Source of the DNA: Deltaproteobacteria bacterium
GTDB lineage: Bacteria; Myxococcota; Myxococcia; Myxococcales; 40CM-4-68-19
Assembly: GCA_005879505.1 (NCBI GenBank)
Contig: VBKQ01000370.1
Span: 1-21,459, forward strand
Direction of reading: 5' to 3'
DNA length: 21,459 nucleotides
Position 1 is the stretch's first letter. Each line of letters starts with the position of its first letter. Position numbers and translations under genes: made by a program. This document shows positions 7,910-15,525 of the stretch, one piece after another. The notes below the pieces were generated by a model. That model had not been told where the DNA came from and searched no databases. It saw only the letters and a list, made by a program, of their open reading frames with translations.

Positions 7910-9307
7910 TTACCGCGGAGCCCTATCGGTTGGTAGCTGCCTCAATGCCGCCGCTCCGCCGTACGTCGCGACGTACAGCGTCGGCGGGTCCACCATCCGA
8001 TCCAGCTTCAGGCGAAGAACGTGGTCGTCCGGGAGGTCCGGGCCGGCGCGCAGCGAGGTGCGTGCGCCGGTCTGCGGGTTCCAGAACACGAGGCCGCTGT
8101 TCGGCCCCGCCAGGACCAGCCGCCCATCGGGAAGAGCGACCATGTCGCGGAAATCGTTCTCCGTCATCCCGGCGTCCCGCGCCGGATCGAAGTAGCGGAA
8201 GGACTTGCCGTCCCAGGCTGCGAGGCCGCGGGGCGCGTCGAATGTCGTCGTCCGCCCGCTCGCGAACCAGACGCGGCCGTCGGCCGCCACCGCGGCGGCC
8301 TGGATCGAGATGACGTCGCCTTCCGCGGGCACCATGAAGACCGGCTGATTGCAGAACCCGCGGCCGCAGGGACCCTGGTAGGGATCGCCGAAGGCGACCG
8401 CGTAGATCTGGCTCCCGGGCCGGTTGAGCCAGCCGGCGAGGTCCTGCGTCCAGCGGATCTGCCCGGCGGTCCAGCGGCCGGCGACCCAGAGGTTGCCGTC
8501 CGCGGAGAGCGAGAGCCCCTTCCAATCCCCGAGCCGCAGATCGCTCTCGGATTCGCTACAGGCGTGGTGGTAGCAAATCTGGGGGTGCAGGTGATCGGAC
8601 ATCCAGTCGTGCGTCGCGGCGAGGAACCATTCCCCTCTGTTCGGCGCGCGGTATTTGTCCGGCCAGATGCGGTCGACGCCGTGGTTGGTCCCGACGTACA
8701 GCTCGTGCGGATGGAGGAAGTGATCGTAGAGGAGTCGCTGGACGGTGCGGTTGTGCCAGAACTGGGCGGTGGTACTGGCGACCAGATCGAATCGATCGAC
8801 CTGCAGGGAGCCGCTCGAGGTCAGCCGCACACGATCGAGCTTGCCGGAGTGCCGGTTCGAGTCGCTCCAGTCCCCGATTCCGTCGTCGTGGCCAAAGTAC
8901 CCGACGAAGACCTCGCCCGCCGCTCCGCCCTCGATCTCGCTGATGCCGGGATCGGCGGCTGCGCCGTAGATCGGGCAGCGTCTGTCTCCTCCGGCGATGT
9001 CCGCGTCGCAGTATTGCGCGGGGTTGCCCGGGAGATGCAGCCCGTTGCGCGCGTCGAATCGGCGGAACGCGCGCTCGCCCGGCTTCATGAGGTACAGCGC
9101 CGAATGCGTCGCCAACCAGAGGTTCTGCGCCTCGTCGGTGGTGGCGCCGACGACCGGCTGCTCGAGGACTCCTTGTGCGGCGCCATAGCTGGCGTTCGCG
9201 CTGCCCCAAGGGCTCGAACCTCCAAAGCGGGATCCCGAGCCGATGCCGAATTGCGGGGCGCCGCCACACGCTGCCACCAGCAGCGCAATGGCGAGCGCCC
9301 ACCTCAC
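7910..9307 (-). CDS. Propeller-like lipoprotein, paralogue of the upstream gene
   Basis: This is a 465-residue predicted lipoprotein. The N-terminus MRWALAIALLVAACGG has a lipobox (LVAAC, Cys15) that directs lipid attachment. The rest contains spaced units of the two-component-regulator-propeller kind: TDEAQNLWLATHSALYLM, LSADGNLWVAGRW, VAADGRVWFASG and LPDGRLVLAGPNSGLVFW. It ends with TLYVATYGGAAAL. These suggest a beta-propeller outside the cytoplasm. HDGIGDW, YDHFLHPHELYVG and SDHLHPQICYHH are shared with the upstream gene. The GTG at 9307 overlaps the previous stop as GTGA, and nine bases separate it from the transporter fusion gene. The ligand is unknown. No enzyme motif is recognised; sensing, substrate capture or surface binding are all possible. 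Confidence 0.82.
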   Translation of the reverse strand: MRWALAIALLVAACGGAPQFGIGSGSRFGGSSPWGSANASYGAAQGVLEQPVVGATTDEAQNLWLATHSALYLMKPGERAFRRFDARNGLHLPGNPAQYCDADIAGGDRRCPIYGAAADPGISEIEGGAAGEVFVGYFGHDDGIGDWSDSNRHSGKLDRVRLTSSGSLQVDRFDLVASTTAQFWHNRTVQRLLYDHFLHPHELYVGTNHGVDRIWPDKYRAPNRGEWFLAATHDWMSDHLHPQICYHHACSESESDLRLGDWKGLSLSADGNLWVAGRWTAGQIRWTQDLAGWLNRPGSQIYAVAFGDPYQGPCGRGFCNQPVFMVPAEGDVISIQAAAVAADGRVWFASGRTTTFDAPRGLAAWDGKSFRYFDPARDAGMTENDFRDMVALPDGRLVLAGPNSGLVFWNPQTGARTSLRAGPDLPDDHVLRLKLDRMVDPPTLYVATYGGAAALRQLPTDRAPR

Positions 9308-10854
9308 GGGAGGACCCTGATCACCGCGGCGCCTCCCTGCGTCGCGACGAGCAGCGCGGGCGGATCCACCATGGTATCGAGCTGGATGCGCAGCACGCGG
9401 TCACTTGGGATGTCCTTCCCCGCGCGGATTGATGTCTTCGCGCCCGTGACCGGATCCCAGATCACGAGCCCGCTGTGAAGGCCGGCGACCACCAGGCGGC
9501 CGTCGGGGAGCGCGAGCAGATCGCGCACGTCCGAGTCCGACAGCCCCACGTCGCGGATGGGATCGTAGTAGGTGATCTTGTCATGCGTCCCAGGATTCTC
9601 GACCGATGCGATTCCGTACGGTACGTCTTTCGGTTCGTTGAACAGCGTGCCGCTCGCGAACCAGACCTTGCCGTCCTTGGTGACCGTCACGGCGCTGATG
9701 TTCACGGGGTCCCCCTCCAGGGGTGGGCAGAAGACCGGCCGGTTCCCTGAACAGTTCCCGTCGTAGTGATCGCCGTAGGCAGGCTTTGTGGCCTCGATTC
9801 CGTCCTCGCGCGGCGTCGCCCACCATTTCGTATTCTCGGCGATGTACCGGATCCTGCCCGCCGCATAGCGGCCGCCGACCCAGAGGTCTCCGTTCGCGTC
9901 GACTGCGAGGCCTCGCCAATCGGCGAGCATCTGCGTCATCGGGCCGGGCGCGTCGCAGTGTTGATGCAGGCAGGCCTGCGGGTGAAGGTGGTCGCTCATC
10001 CAGGACTGCTGGTTATCCTCCGAGAGGAACCAAGGGCCCACCGGTGGATGCCATTTGTCAGGGCTGATCTTGTCAACGCCGTGATCGCAGCCGACGTACA
10101 GTTCGTGCGGATGGATGAAGTGGTCATAGACCATCCTCATCACGCTCTTGTTGTGCCAGTACTGGACGGTGTTGTTCGACACCATGTCGAAGCGGACTAC
10201 TTCGAGGGAAGGGTTCCCTGACTTGTCGGTCACGAGGCGCACGCGATCGAGCTTGCCGCTATGTCGCCACGGGTCCTGCTCGGTGCCGTCGGTGATGCTC
10301 CAATCGTGTTGCGCCCAGTACCCCACGAAGACCTCGCCGAGGTAACCCTCCCCGGCGCCGCCACCGACGATTTCGTTGATTCCGGGCGGCGCGGCCTCAC
10401 CTGAAGGGCACGGGTTGAGGAGTCCGGCGGAATCATCGCACTTCGGGATCGGGAAGCCAGGCAAGTGCAGCCCGCTGTGGCCGTCGAAGCGCGTGAACGT
10501 CTTGTCGCTCGGACGGAGCAGATATAACGCTGCGTTCGTCGCGACCCAGAGGTTCTGGTTCTCGTCGGTAGAGACGCCGACGACCGGCATCTCCTGGATG
10601 CCGTCTTGCCAGCTGTACTGCACGTTGCTGATCGGCCACGGGCCAGGGCCGCCGAACTTGATCCCGCCGGCGTCCGCCGGGCCCGCGTCGGCTGGCCCCG
10701 CATCGGTCGGCCCGGCATCCACGGGTCCGGCGTCCACCACCGGTCCGGCATCTACCGGACCGACGATGCTGTTTCCCGGCTCGGTTGCATTGCCCTTCGT
10801 GCAGGCCGCTCCGATCAGCGCGACCGCAATCGCCCACTTCCGAACGTTCCCCAC
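9304..10854 (-). CDS. Propeller-like lipoprotein with DAGP-repeat linker
   Basis: This is a 516-residue predicted lipoprotein and the first gene of the four-gene minus-strand unit. The GTG at 10854 was chosen because it gives a short basic n-region (RKW), a hydrophobic stretch and the lipobox IGAAC with Cys18. The open frame continues upstream to 11184, but that extension lacks protein-like character. After the Cys comes a flexible linker of DAGP-type repeats (about residues 32-62). The globular part then repeats the propeller-like pattern: TDENQNLWVATNAALYLL, VDANGDLWVGGRYAAG, VTKDGKVWFASG, LPDGRLVVAGLHSGLVIW and LLVATQGGAAVIRVLP. It shares long blocks with the following gene, for example YDHFIHPHELYVG, so the pair arose by duplication. 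Function is unknown. Confidence 0.82.
   Translation of the reverse strand: MGNVRKWAIAVALIGAACTKGNATEPGNSIVGPVDAGPVVDAGPVDAGPTDAGPADAGPADAGGIKFGGPGPWPISNVQYSWQDGIQEMPVVGVSTDENQNLWVATNAALYLLRPSDKTFTRFDGHSGLHLPGFPIPKCDDSAGLLNPCPSGEAAPPGINEIVGGGAGEGYLGEVFVGYWAQHDWSITDGTEQDPWRHSGKLDRVRLVTDKSGNPSLEVVRFDMVSNNTVQYWHNKSVMRMVYDHFIHPHELYVGCDHGVDKISPDKWHPPVGPWFLSEDNQQSWMSDHLHPQACLHQHCDAPGPMTQMLADWRGLAVDANGDLWVGGRYAAGRIRYIAENTKWWATPREDGIEATKPAYGDHYDGNCSGNRPVFCPPLEGDPVNISAVTVTKDGKVWFASGTLFNEPKDVPYGIASVENPGTHDKITYYDPIRDVGLSDSDVRDLLALPDGRLVVAGLHSGLVIWDPVTGAKTSIRAGKDIPSDRVLRIQLDTMVDPPALLVATQGGAAVIRVLP
10669..10761 (-). repeat. In-frame DAGP tandem repeat encoding a lipoprotein linker
   Basis: About eight near-copies of a 12-base unit encode GPVDAG, GPTDAG and GPADAG-type peptides directly after the lipidated Cys region of the propeller lipoprotein. 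Repeats of this kind act as flexible spacers between lipid anchor and folded domain, and are frequent in myxobacterial lipoproteins (family knowledge). The paralogue downstream lacks it. Copy number may vary between strains by slippage. Confidence 0.75.
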
Positions 10855-10922
10855 GACGCCCCCCCGCCCCTCGGCTGCATGGGCTCCCAGCTCTTTGCTA
10901 GCGGCGGGCCAAGTAAAGTGAG

Positions 10923-10947
10923 GGGGACACCATTCAGATGTGTCCCC
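10923..10947. repeat. Perfect 8-bp inverted repeat GGGGACAC/GTGTCCCC
   Basis: GGGGACAC (10923-10930) and GTGTCCCC (10940-10947) form perfect arms around a nine-base loop, in the 193-base region between the divergent lipoprotein and HAD genes. Another TGTCCCC follows near 11033-11040. It could be a REP-like element, since GTGTCCCC-type palindromes are common as dispersed repeats in GC-rich genomes. It could also be an operator for the lipoprotein operon. It has no T-tract, so a terminator is unlikely. Confidence 0.55.
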
Positions 10948-11047
10948 ATCTCGCCACAGATCCCCGAAATTCGTCGGAGAAATCCCGTTCCGCCCGAAAG
11001 AAGCGCCTTTCCCACTTTCCTTCTGTCTGCTACTTGTCCCCCCCTCG

Positions 11048-11797
11048 ATGGCGACCGGACTTCCCTTCGGCGCCCGCGCCGAGCGCGCCGCCCAGACCCG
11101 GGTCCTGAGGGCCGCCCTGGGCGCGATCCGGCCTCGCCGCCCGGTCGCGGCGTTCGACATCGACAGCACCATCCTCGTCAACAAAGTCCGTCAGGCGCGC
11201 ATCGTGCGCGAGTACGGCCAGCTCCGCGGAGACCGCCGGCTCGCGGCCTGCCAGCCCGAAGCGGTGGTCTCCTGGGACCTGCGCGACACCTTGCGCTTGT
11301 GCGGGCTCAATGAGGCGGAGATCGCGGCCATCGTTCCCAACCTGGGCGGCTTCTGGCGCGACCGCTTCTTCACCAGCGAGTACTGCAAGGACGACACGCC
11401 CGTGGCCGGGGCGCGCGAGTACCTCTCCGCCGTGCTCGATGCGGGCGGCGAAGTCCTCTACATCACCGGCCGGCACGAAGAGATGAAAGCGGGGACCCTC
11501 GAAAGCTTCGCGCGCGCTGGTTTTCCGCTCCCCGAGGGGAAGGCAGTCCAGCTCTGGCTCAAGCCGCGGCTGGCCGACGACGACGATCGCTGGAAGGAGA
11601 TCTGCCACGAGCGCCTCAAGGAGCTGCGCGGCCTGGCCTGCGCCTTCGACAACGAGCCGACCCACGTGAACGCGTACAAGCGCAGCTTCCCGGAGGCGGT
11701 CGTCGTGCACCTCGACACCGATCACTCGCGGCGCCCCGTGGAGGTGCTGGCCGAGGTTCCCTCCATCCACGACTTCGTCATGGAGCCAATCCCATGA
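11048..11797 (+). CDS. HAD-superfamily hydrolase
   Basis: This is a 249-residue soluble HAD-family phosphohydrolase of unknown substrate. Motif I is AFDIDSTI with nucleophile Asp37 and acid/base Asp39. Motif II is LYITGR with Thr140. The motif III lysine is probably Lys172 in LWLKPR. Motif IV is AFDNEPTH, with Asp201 and Glu203. An alpha-helical cap fits between motifs I and II (about residues 45-120). The ATG at 11048 puts motif I at a normal distance from the N-terminus. Longer in-frame starts give an unlikely low-complexity leader, and there is no visible Shine-Dalgarno sequence. The stop overlaps the sixA-like gene (ATGA), so the two phosphatases are probably made together. Confidence 0.82.
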   Translation: MATGLPFGARAERAAQTRVLRAALGAIRPRRPVAAFDIDSTILVNKVRQARIVREYGQLRGDRRLAACQPEAVVSWDLRDTLRLCGLNEAEIAAIVPNLGGFWRDRFFTSEYCKDDTPVAGAREYLSAVLDAGGEVLYITGRHEEMKAGTLESFARAGFPLPEGKAVQLWLKPRLADDDDRWKEICHERLKELRGLACAFDNEPTHVNAYKRSFPEAVVVHLDTDHSRRPVEVLAEVPSIHDFVMEPIP

Positions 11798-12339
11798 TCC
11801 GCGTCTTTCTCGTGCGTCACGGCATCGCCGCGGATGCGGCGCCGGGCCAGCCCGACGAATCCCGTCCCCTCACTGCCAAGGGGCGCAGGAGGTTCCGGCG
11901 CACGGCGCGGGCGTTCGCGCGTCTCGGCGAGCGCGTCGACAAGCTCATCACCAGCCCGCTCGTGCGCGCGGTGCAGACGGCGGAGATCCTCGCGCGGGCA
12001 CTGCGCCAGGACGAGGTGGGCGTGCTGGAAGAGCTGCGATCCGAAGTCCCTCCGGCGAAGCTGTTCGGCGCCCTCTCCCAGCAGATCGAAGACGGCGAAG
12101 GGGTCGCGCTGGTCGGTCACGATCCGCAGATGACGAAGCTGGTCGCGGCGCTGGCGCAGCTCGACGGGAACGACGCCGACCGCATCGCCTTCGCCAAAGG
12201 CGGGATCGTGCGCATCGACGTCGACGCCTTTCCTCCCGCGAAGAACAAGCCGCGCTGGCACCTCGAGCCGCGCGCGGAATCCGCCGAGGAGGGCTTGCCG
12301 CTACTCGAGCACCCGCACGGGCAGGACGACCATCGGTAG
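11794..12339 (+). CDS. sixA: SixA-type phosphohistidine phosphatase (histidine phosphatase superfamily)
   Basis: This 181-residue protein belongs to the histidine phosphatase superfamily. LVRHGIA at 6-12 holds nucleophile His9 with Arg8. SPLVRAVQTAEIL (54-66) supplies the second arginine (Arg58), and LVGHDPQM holds the second histidine, His109. The lack of a large insertion and the compact size match SixA, which removes phosphate from histidine phosphotransfer domains. Substrate here is not shown, and a small-molecule phosphatase is possible. The last 20 or so residues (EESAEEGLP-like and His-rich) go beyond the usual SixA end at about 160 residues. The coding region runs 39 bases into the 3' end of the convergent KimA-like gene. 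Confidence 0.8.
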   Translation: MIRVFLVRHGIAADAAPGQPDESRPLTAKGRRRFRRTARAFARLGERVDKLITSPLVRAVQTAEILARALRQDEVGVLEELRSEVPPAKLFGALSQQIEDGEGVALVGHDPQMTKLVAALAQLDGNDADRIAFAKGGIVRIDVDAFPPAKNKPRWHLEPRAESAEEGLPLLEHPHGQDDHR

Positions 12340-14355
12340 CCCCGCGAACTGCAGCCGCCGCTGCAGCTGGTAGGCGGTCTCGTTGTGCAGGAGTCGGTCC
12401 CACCACCTCTCCCGCTCGAAGATCAGCTTTCCCGCGAAGAACATGCTGCGCTCGTATTCCTTGGCGACTTCGGCGGCGAGTTGTTCGGATTCGCTGATCG
12501 CCTCGGTGCCCATCGACATCCGGTAGTCGGCCGGGATGCCCATCCCGCGGGCGAGGTCCACGTACTTGCGCAGCGCGTCCTCGGTCTGCTCGCGGACGCG
12601 GTCGACCTCTTCGACGCCCTGGAAAGTCGCGCTGTCCACCACGCCGACGGACATGAACACCACGTTCGCGAAGTAGCGGGGGAAGAGCTTCATGATCGTC
12701 AGCAGCGAGTGGATGCCGAGGCCGGAGAAGCCGCCCACCAGCAGCACCGCCGTCGGCTTCTTCTTCTGGATCTCCAGCGGCTTTCCCGGCGAGCCGACCG
12801 GTAGCGCGGTGAGGATCTGATCGAGCCGCTTGAGGCGCGCGTAGACGCCGTTGTAGTGCCGCTTGATCAGCATGCAGAGGCCGACCAGCGCCCCGGTGAC
12901 GATCACCGTCAGCCAGGCGCCTTCGAGGAACTTCTCGAACAGGTTCACCACCAGGATGAAGCTGCAGAGCACGAAGCAGACTACGGCGATGGCGAGCGGC
13001 CGCCTCCACTGGGGATGGCGCTTGCGCGTCTCGGGACGCCGCCAGTAGCGGATCATCCCCATCTGGCTGAGCGAGAAGGTGACGAAGACGTTGATGGCGT
13101 ACATCACCACCAGGGTATCGACCGAGCCGCGCGTGTACAGCAGCATGAGGAAGGACGCGCCGCCCATCAGCAGCACGCCGTTCTGCATGGTGAGGCGGTC
13201 GCTGAGCGCGCCGAACCGGTGCGGCAGGAAGGAATCCTGCGCCAGGTTTGCCATCACGCGGGGGCCGGCGATGAATCCGGCCTGGGCGGCGACGAACAGC
13301 AGCAGCGCCTCGGAGGCGATGGTGATGAACACGTACCAGTCGCCCACCGGCAGCGGGCCGAGATGGAAGGCGCCCGCGAGCATCTCCGCGAGACGGTAGT
13401 TCATCGTCTTCCCCGGGACCGGTTGGACGCCCATCAGCAGGTACCCGAGGATGATCCCGCCGGCGGTCACGGCGAGGCTGGTGGACATGTAGACCATCGT
13501 CCGCTTGCCGGTGAGGACGCGCGGCTCGCGCATGATCGAGAGGCCGTTCGAGACCGCCTCGATCCCGGTGTACGTGCCGGCGCCTAGCGAGTAGGCGCGC
13601 AGGAAGAGCAGCGCCAGGGCGATGAACCCCATGGTGCCGAGGTCGTGCGAGAGGCCGTTCGAGACGTTGCGCGCCACCTCGTCGGCGCGCCCGAGATGGA
13701 AGCCGACGCTTCCGCCGATCAAGATGACGTGCGTGAGCAGGAAAGTGAGGAAGATGGGCAACAGGACCCTGATCGATTCCTTCACGCCGCGCAGGTTGAG
13801 GATCGTCAGCGCCGCGATCGCGGCCAGCTCGACCGGCAGCTTCCACACGTGCCACTCGCGCGGGAAGTTGCTGAAGATCGCCTCGCCTCCTGCCGCGACC
13901 GAGGTCGTGCAAGTGAGCACGTAATCGATGAGCAGGGCCGCACCGCTCACCACGCCGGCGCGAGGCCCGATCAGGCGGGAAGTGACGATGTACCCGCCGC
14001 CGCCGAAGGGGAAATGCTCGATGATCTTCGTATAGGCGGCGGAGATGATGAAGACGGTGATCGCGGTCGCTAGCGCCAGGAAGACGGCGAGGTACCGATG
14101 GTCGCCGAGGTTCTTGAACGCCTCCTCCGGACCGTAGGAGCTGGAGGACAGCCCGTCGGCGCCGAGCCCCACCCAAGCCAGGAACGCCGCCAGCGAAAGC
14201 GCGTGGAAGAGCTGCGGGTCCTCGATGTCCTTGGGCCCACCCAGCAGGACCCGCTTGAACCTCTGCCAGGAGGAAAGCGGCGCTACCGGCTCTGCTTCCG
14301 AGCTCGGCTGCGGCTGCGCACTGCTCGGCCCCTGGGAGGGCGCGCGTTGCTTCAT
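12301..14355 (-). CDS. KimA-like potassium/proton symporter (APC/KUP superfamily)
   Basis: This is a 684-residue inner-membrane transporter with about 12 membrane helices (roughly residues 50-480) and a soluble C-terminal domain (485-684). The match to Bacillus KimA is specific. ADGLSSSSYGPEE corresponds to SDALSSVAYGTEQ, placing Asp67 and Tyr74 at the potassium-site positions Asp36 and Tyr43. IDYVLTCTTS (Asp144, Tyr145, Thr148, Ser152) corresponds to VDYILTVAVS. GGGGYIVTSRLIG, TGIEAVSNG and VVMYAINVF also fit. The end, LLHNETAYQLQRRL, mirrors KimA's LLHNQSAFLLRVRL-type tail. KimA imports potassium with protons and is inhibited by c-di-AMP in Bacillus. The first 28 residues are a Pro/Ser/Gln-rich extension. 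The gene lies 38 bases after hemH. Generic amino acid permease annotation would be the alternative. Confidence 0.8.
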   Translation of the reverse strand: MKQRAPSQGPSSAQPQPSSEAEPVAPLSSWQRFKRVLLGGPKDIEDPQLFHALSLAAFLAWVGLGADGLSSSSYGPEEAFKNLGDHRYLAVFLALATAITVFIISAAYTKIIEHFPFGGGGYIVTSRLIGPRAGVVSGAALLIDYVLTCTTSVAAGGEAIFSNFPREWHVWKLPVELAAIAALTILNLRGVKESIRVLLPIFLTFLLTHVILIGGSVGFHLGRADEVARNVSNGLSHDLGTMGFIALALLFLRAYSLGAGTYTGIEAVSNGLSIMREPRVLTGKRTMVYMSTSLAVTAGGIILGYLLMGVQPVPGKTMNYRLAEMLAGAFHLGPLPVGDWYVFITIASEALLLFVAAQAGFIAGPRVMANLAQDSFLPHRFGALSDRLTMQNGVLLMGGASFLMLLYTRGSVDTLVVMYAINVFVTFSLSQMGMIRYWRRPETRKRHPQWRRPLAIAVVCFVLCSFILVVNLFEKFLEGAWLTVIVTGALVGLCMLIKRHYNGVYARLKRLDQILTALPVGSPGKPLEIQKKKPTAVLLVGGFSGLGIHSLLTIMKLFPRYFANVVFMSVGVVDSATFQGVEEVDRVREQTEDALRKYVDLARGMGIPADYRMSMGTEAISESEQLAAEVAKEYERSMFFAGKLIFERERWWDRLLHNETAYQLQRRLQFAGLPMVVLPVRVLE

Positions 14356-14393
14356 GGACGGCGTTCCGTAGCACGAATCGCCGGGCGCGGAAG

Positions 14394-15404
14394 TCAGCTG
14401 GCGGCGGGAAGTTCGAAAAGTGCTTTGGAATCGAGTGATTTACGAACCAGGCGGGCGAGGGCTCGCGCGTACAGCCGGCAGTCGTTGAGGGCGTTGGCCA
14501 CTTCGTACCGCTCGACGCCTGCCGCCTGGGCGATGCCGCGCAAGAGGATGCGCTGCTCGTGCAGGGTTTCGATGTGGTCGGACACGAAGGCCACGGGGAC
14601 CACGAGGATCTCGCGAACACCCTGGCGGGCGAGCTCCGGAATGTGGTCGGCCGTCGCGGGCTCGAGCCACTTCACCGGGCCGACCTTGCTCTGGTAGCTC
14701 AGCGACCATTTCTGGCCCGGCGGCAGGCGCTGGACCAAGCCAGCTACGGTGGTGTGGATCTCGCGCTCGTATGGGTCGCCGCGTCGGATCAGGCTGATCG
14801 GCACGCCGTGCGCGCTGAAGAGGATGTGCGCGCGCGCCGGAGCGGGAAACCGGCGCAGCGCGTTGTTCACCGTGCTGCTGAGCGCGTCGAGGTACTCGTG
14901 GTCGTCCGGGTAGCGATCCACCTCGGCGAGCGGCAGCGATCCCGCGACCGCCTTTCGCAGATCGGAGAAGGCCGACTCGGTAGTCGCGGAGCACCACTGC
15001 GGATAGAGCGAGACGCCCACCAGCCGCGAGCACCCGTCCGCCCGCGCCCGCTCCACGGCGTCCCGGATGTACGGCGTCCAGGCGGAGAACGCGACGTAGC
15101 AGCGGAAGCCCGGCCCCAGCTGCTCTTCCAGACGACGGCCCTGGGCTTCCGTGAGCGGAAGGATTGGAGACCGGCCCCCGATCTCCCTGTACAGCTCGCG
15201 CACGTGCGGGGCGCGACGCCGGGCTACGGCCCGCGCGAACCACCGCCGCAACGGCCCTCGCAGCAGCGGAATGCGGATCAGGAACGGATCGCGAAAGAGG
15301 TTCTCGAGGTAGGGCTCAACCGCCTCCAACGAATCCGGGCCGCCCAGATTGAGGAGCAAGACTCCCGTATGGGGTGGCTTGGCCGGAAGGCGGATGGGAA
15401 TCAC
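14394..15404 (-). CDS. hemH: Ferrochelatase HemH
   Basis: HemH inserts ferrous iron into the porphyrin ring, the end of heme synthesis. The 336-residue protein has the family's N-terminal GVLLLNLGGPDSLEAV and LYREIGGRSPI. It also has LFSAHGVP with catalytic His199, YQSKVGPVKWLEPAT, and FVSDHIETLHE with Glu279, which aligns with Glu264 of E. coli. No C-terminal cysteine cluster for an iron-sulfur centre is present. The GTG at 15404 gives the usual distance to the LLLNLGG strand, though the ribosome binding site is poor. A small 6-bp-arm palindrome, GCTGGT-TT-ACCAGC, lies just upstream at 15408-15421. The KimA-like gene follows after 38 bases on the same strand. Confidence 0.94.
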   Translation of the reverse strand: MIPIRLPAKPPHTGVLLLNLGGPDSLEAVEPYLENLFRDPFLIRIPLLRGPLRRWFARAVARRRAPHVRELYREIGGRSPILPLTEAQGRRLEEQLGPGFRCYVAFSAWTPYIRDAVERARADGCSRLVGVSLYPQWCSATTESAFSDLRKAVAGSLPLAEVDRYPDDHEYLDALSSTVNNALRRFPAPARAHILFSAHGVPISLIRRGDPYEREIHTTVAGLVQRLPPGQKWSLSYQSKVGPVKWLEPATADHIPELARQGVREILVVPVAFVSDHIETLHEQRILLRGIAQAAGVERYEVANALNDCRLYARALARLVRKSLDSKALFELPAAS

Positions 15405-15525
15405 GCCGCTGGTTTACCAGCCGAAGCCTCCCTGCGCGACTCGCAAAGAATCCATCCACTGCCTGTATTCTCCCGTCCTCGCGGCCCTGGCGGCATCGGT
15501 TCAGCGAGGAAACAGGAAGAAAACC

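Noticed and set aside
6749..9478. Long plus-strand open frames opposite the transporter fusion and lipoprotein genes
   Set aside because: They mirror the third-position GC bias of the minus-strand genes and show no recognisable domain, signal peptide or ribosome binding site.
10940..11047. N-terminal extension of the HAD hydrolase from a GTG at 10940
   Set aside because: The extra 36 residues are low-complexity and overlap the inverted repeat; the ATG at 11048 gives a normal HAD N-terminus.
11948..14620. An 890-codon minus-strand open frame overlapping the KimA-like gene in another frame
   Set aside because: Its sequence is Arg/Ala/Pro/Gly-rich without domains, the normal shadow of a high-GC gene; the KimA-like frame explains the region with conserved motifs.
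15408..15421. GCTGGT-TT-ACCAGC palindrome upstream of hemH as an operator
   Set aside because: Arms of six bases in GC-rich DNA are weak evidence, and no matching second site was seen in the window.
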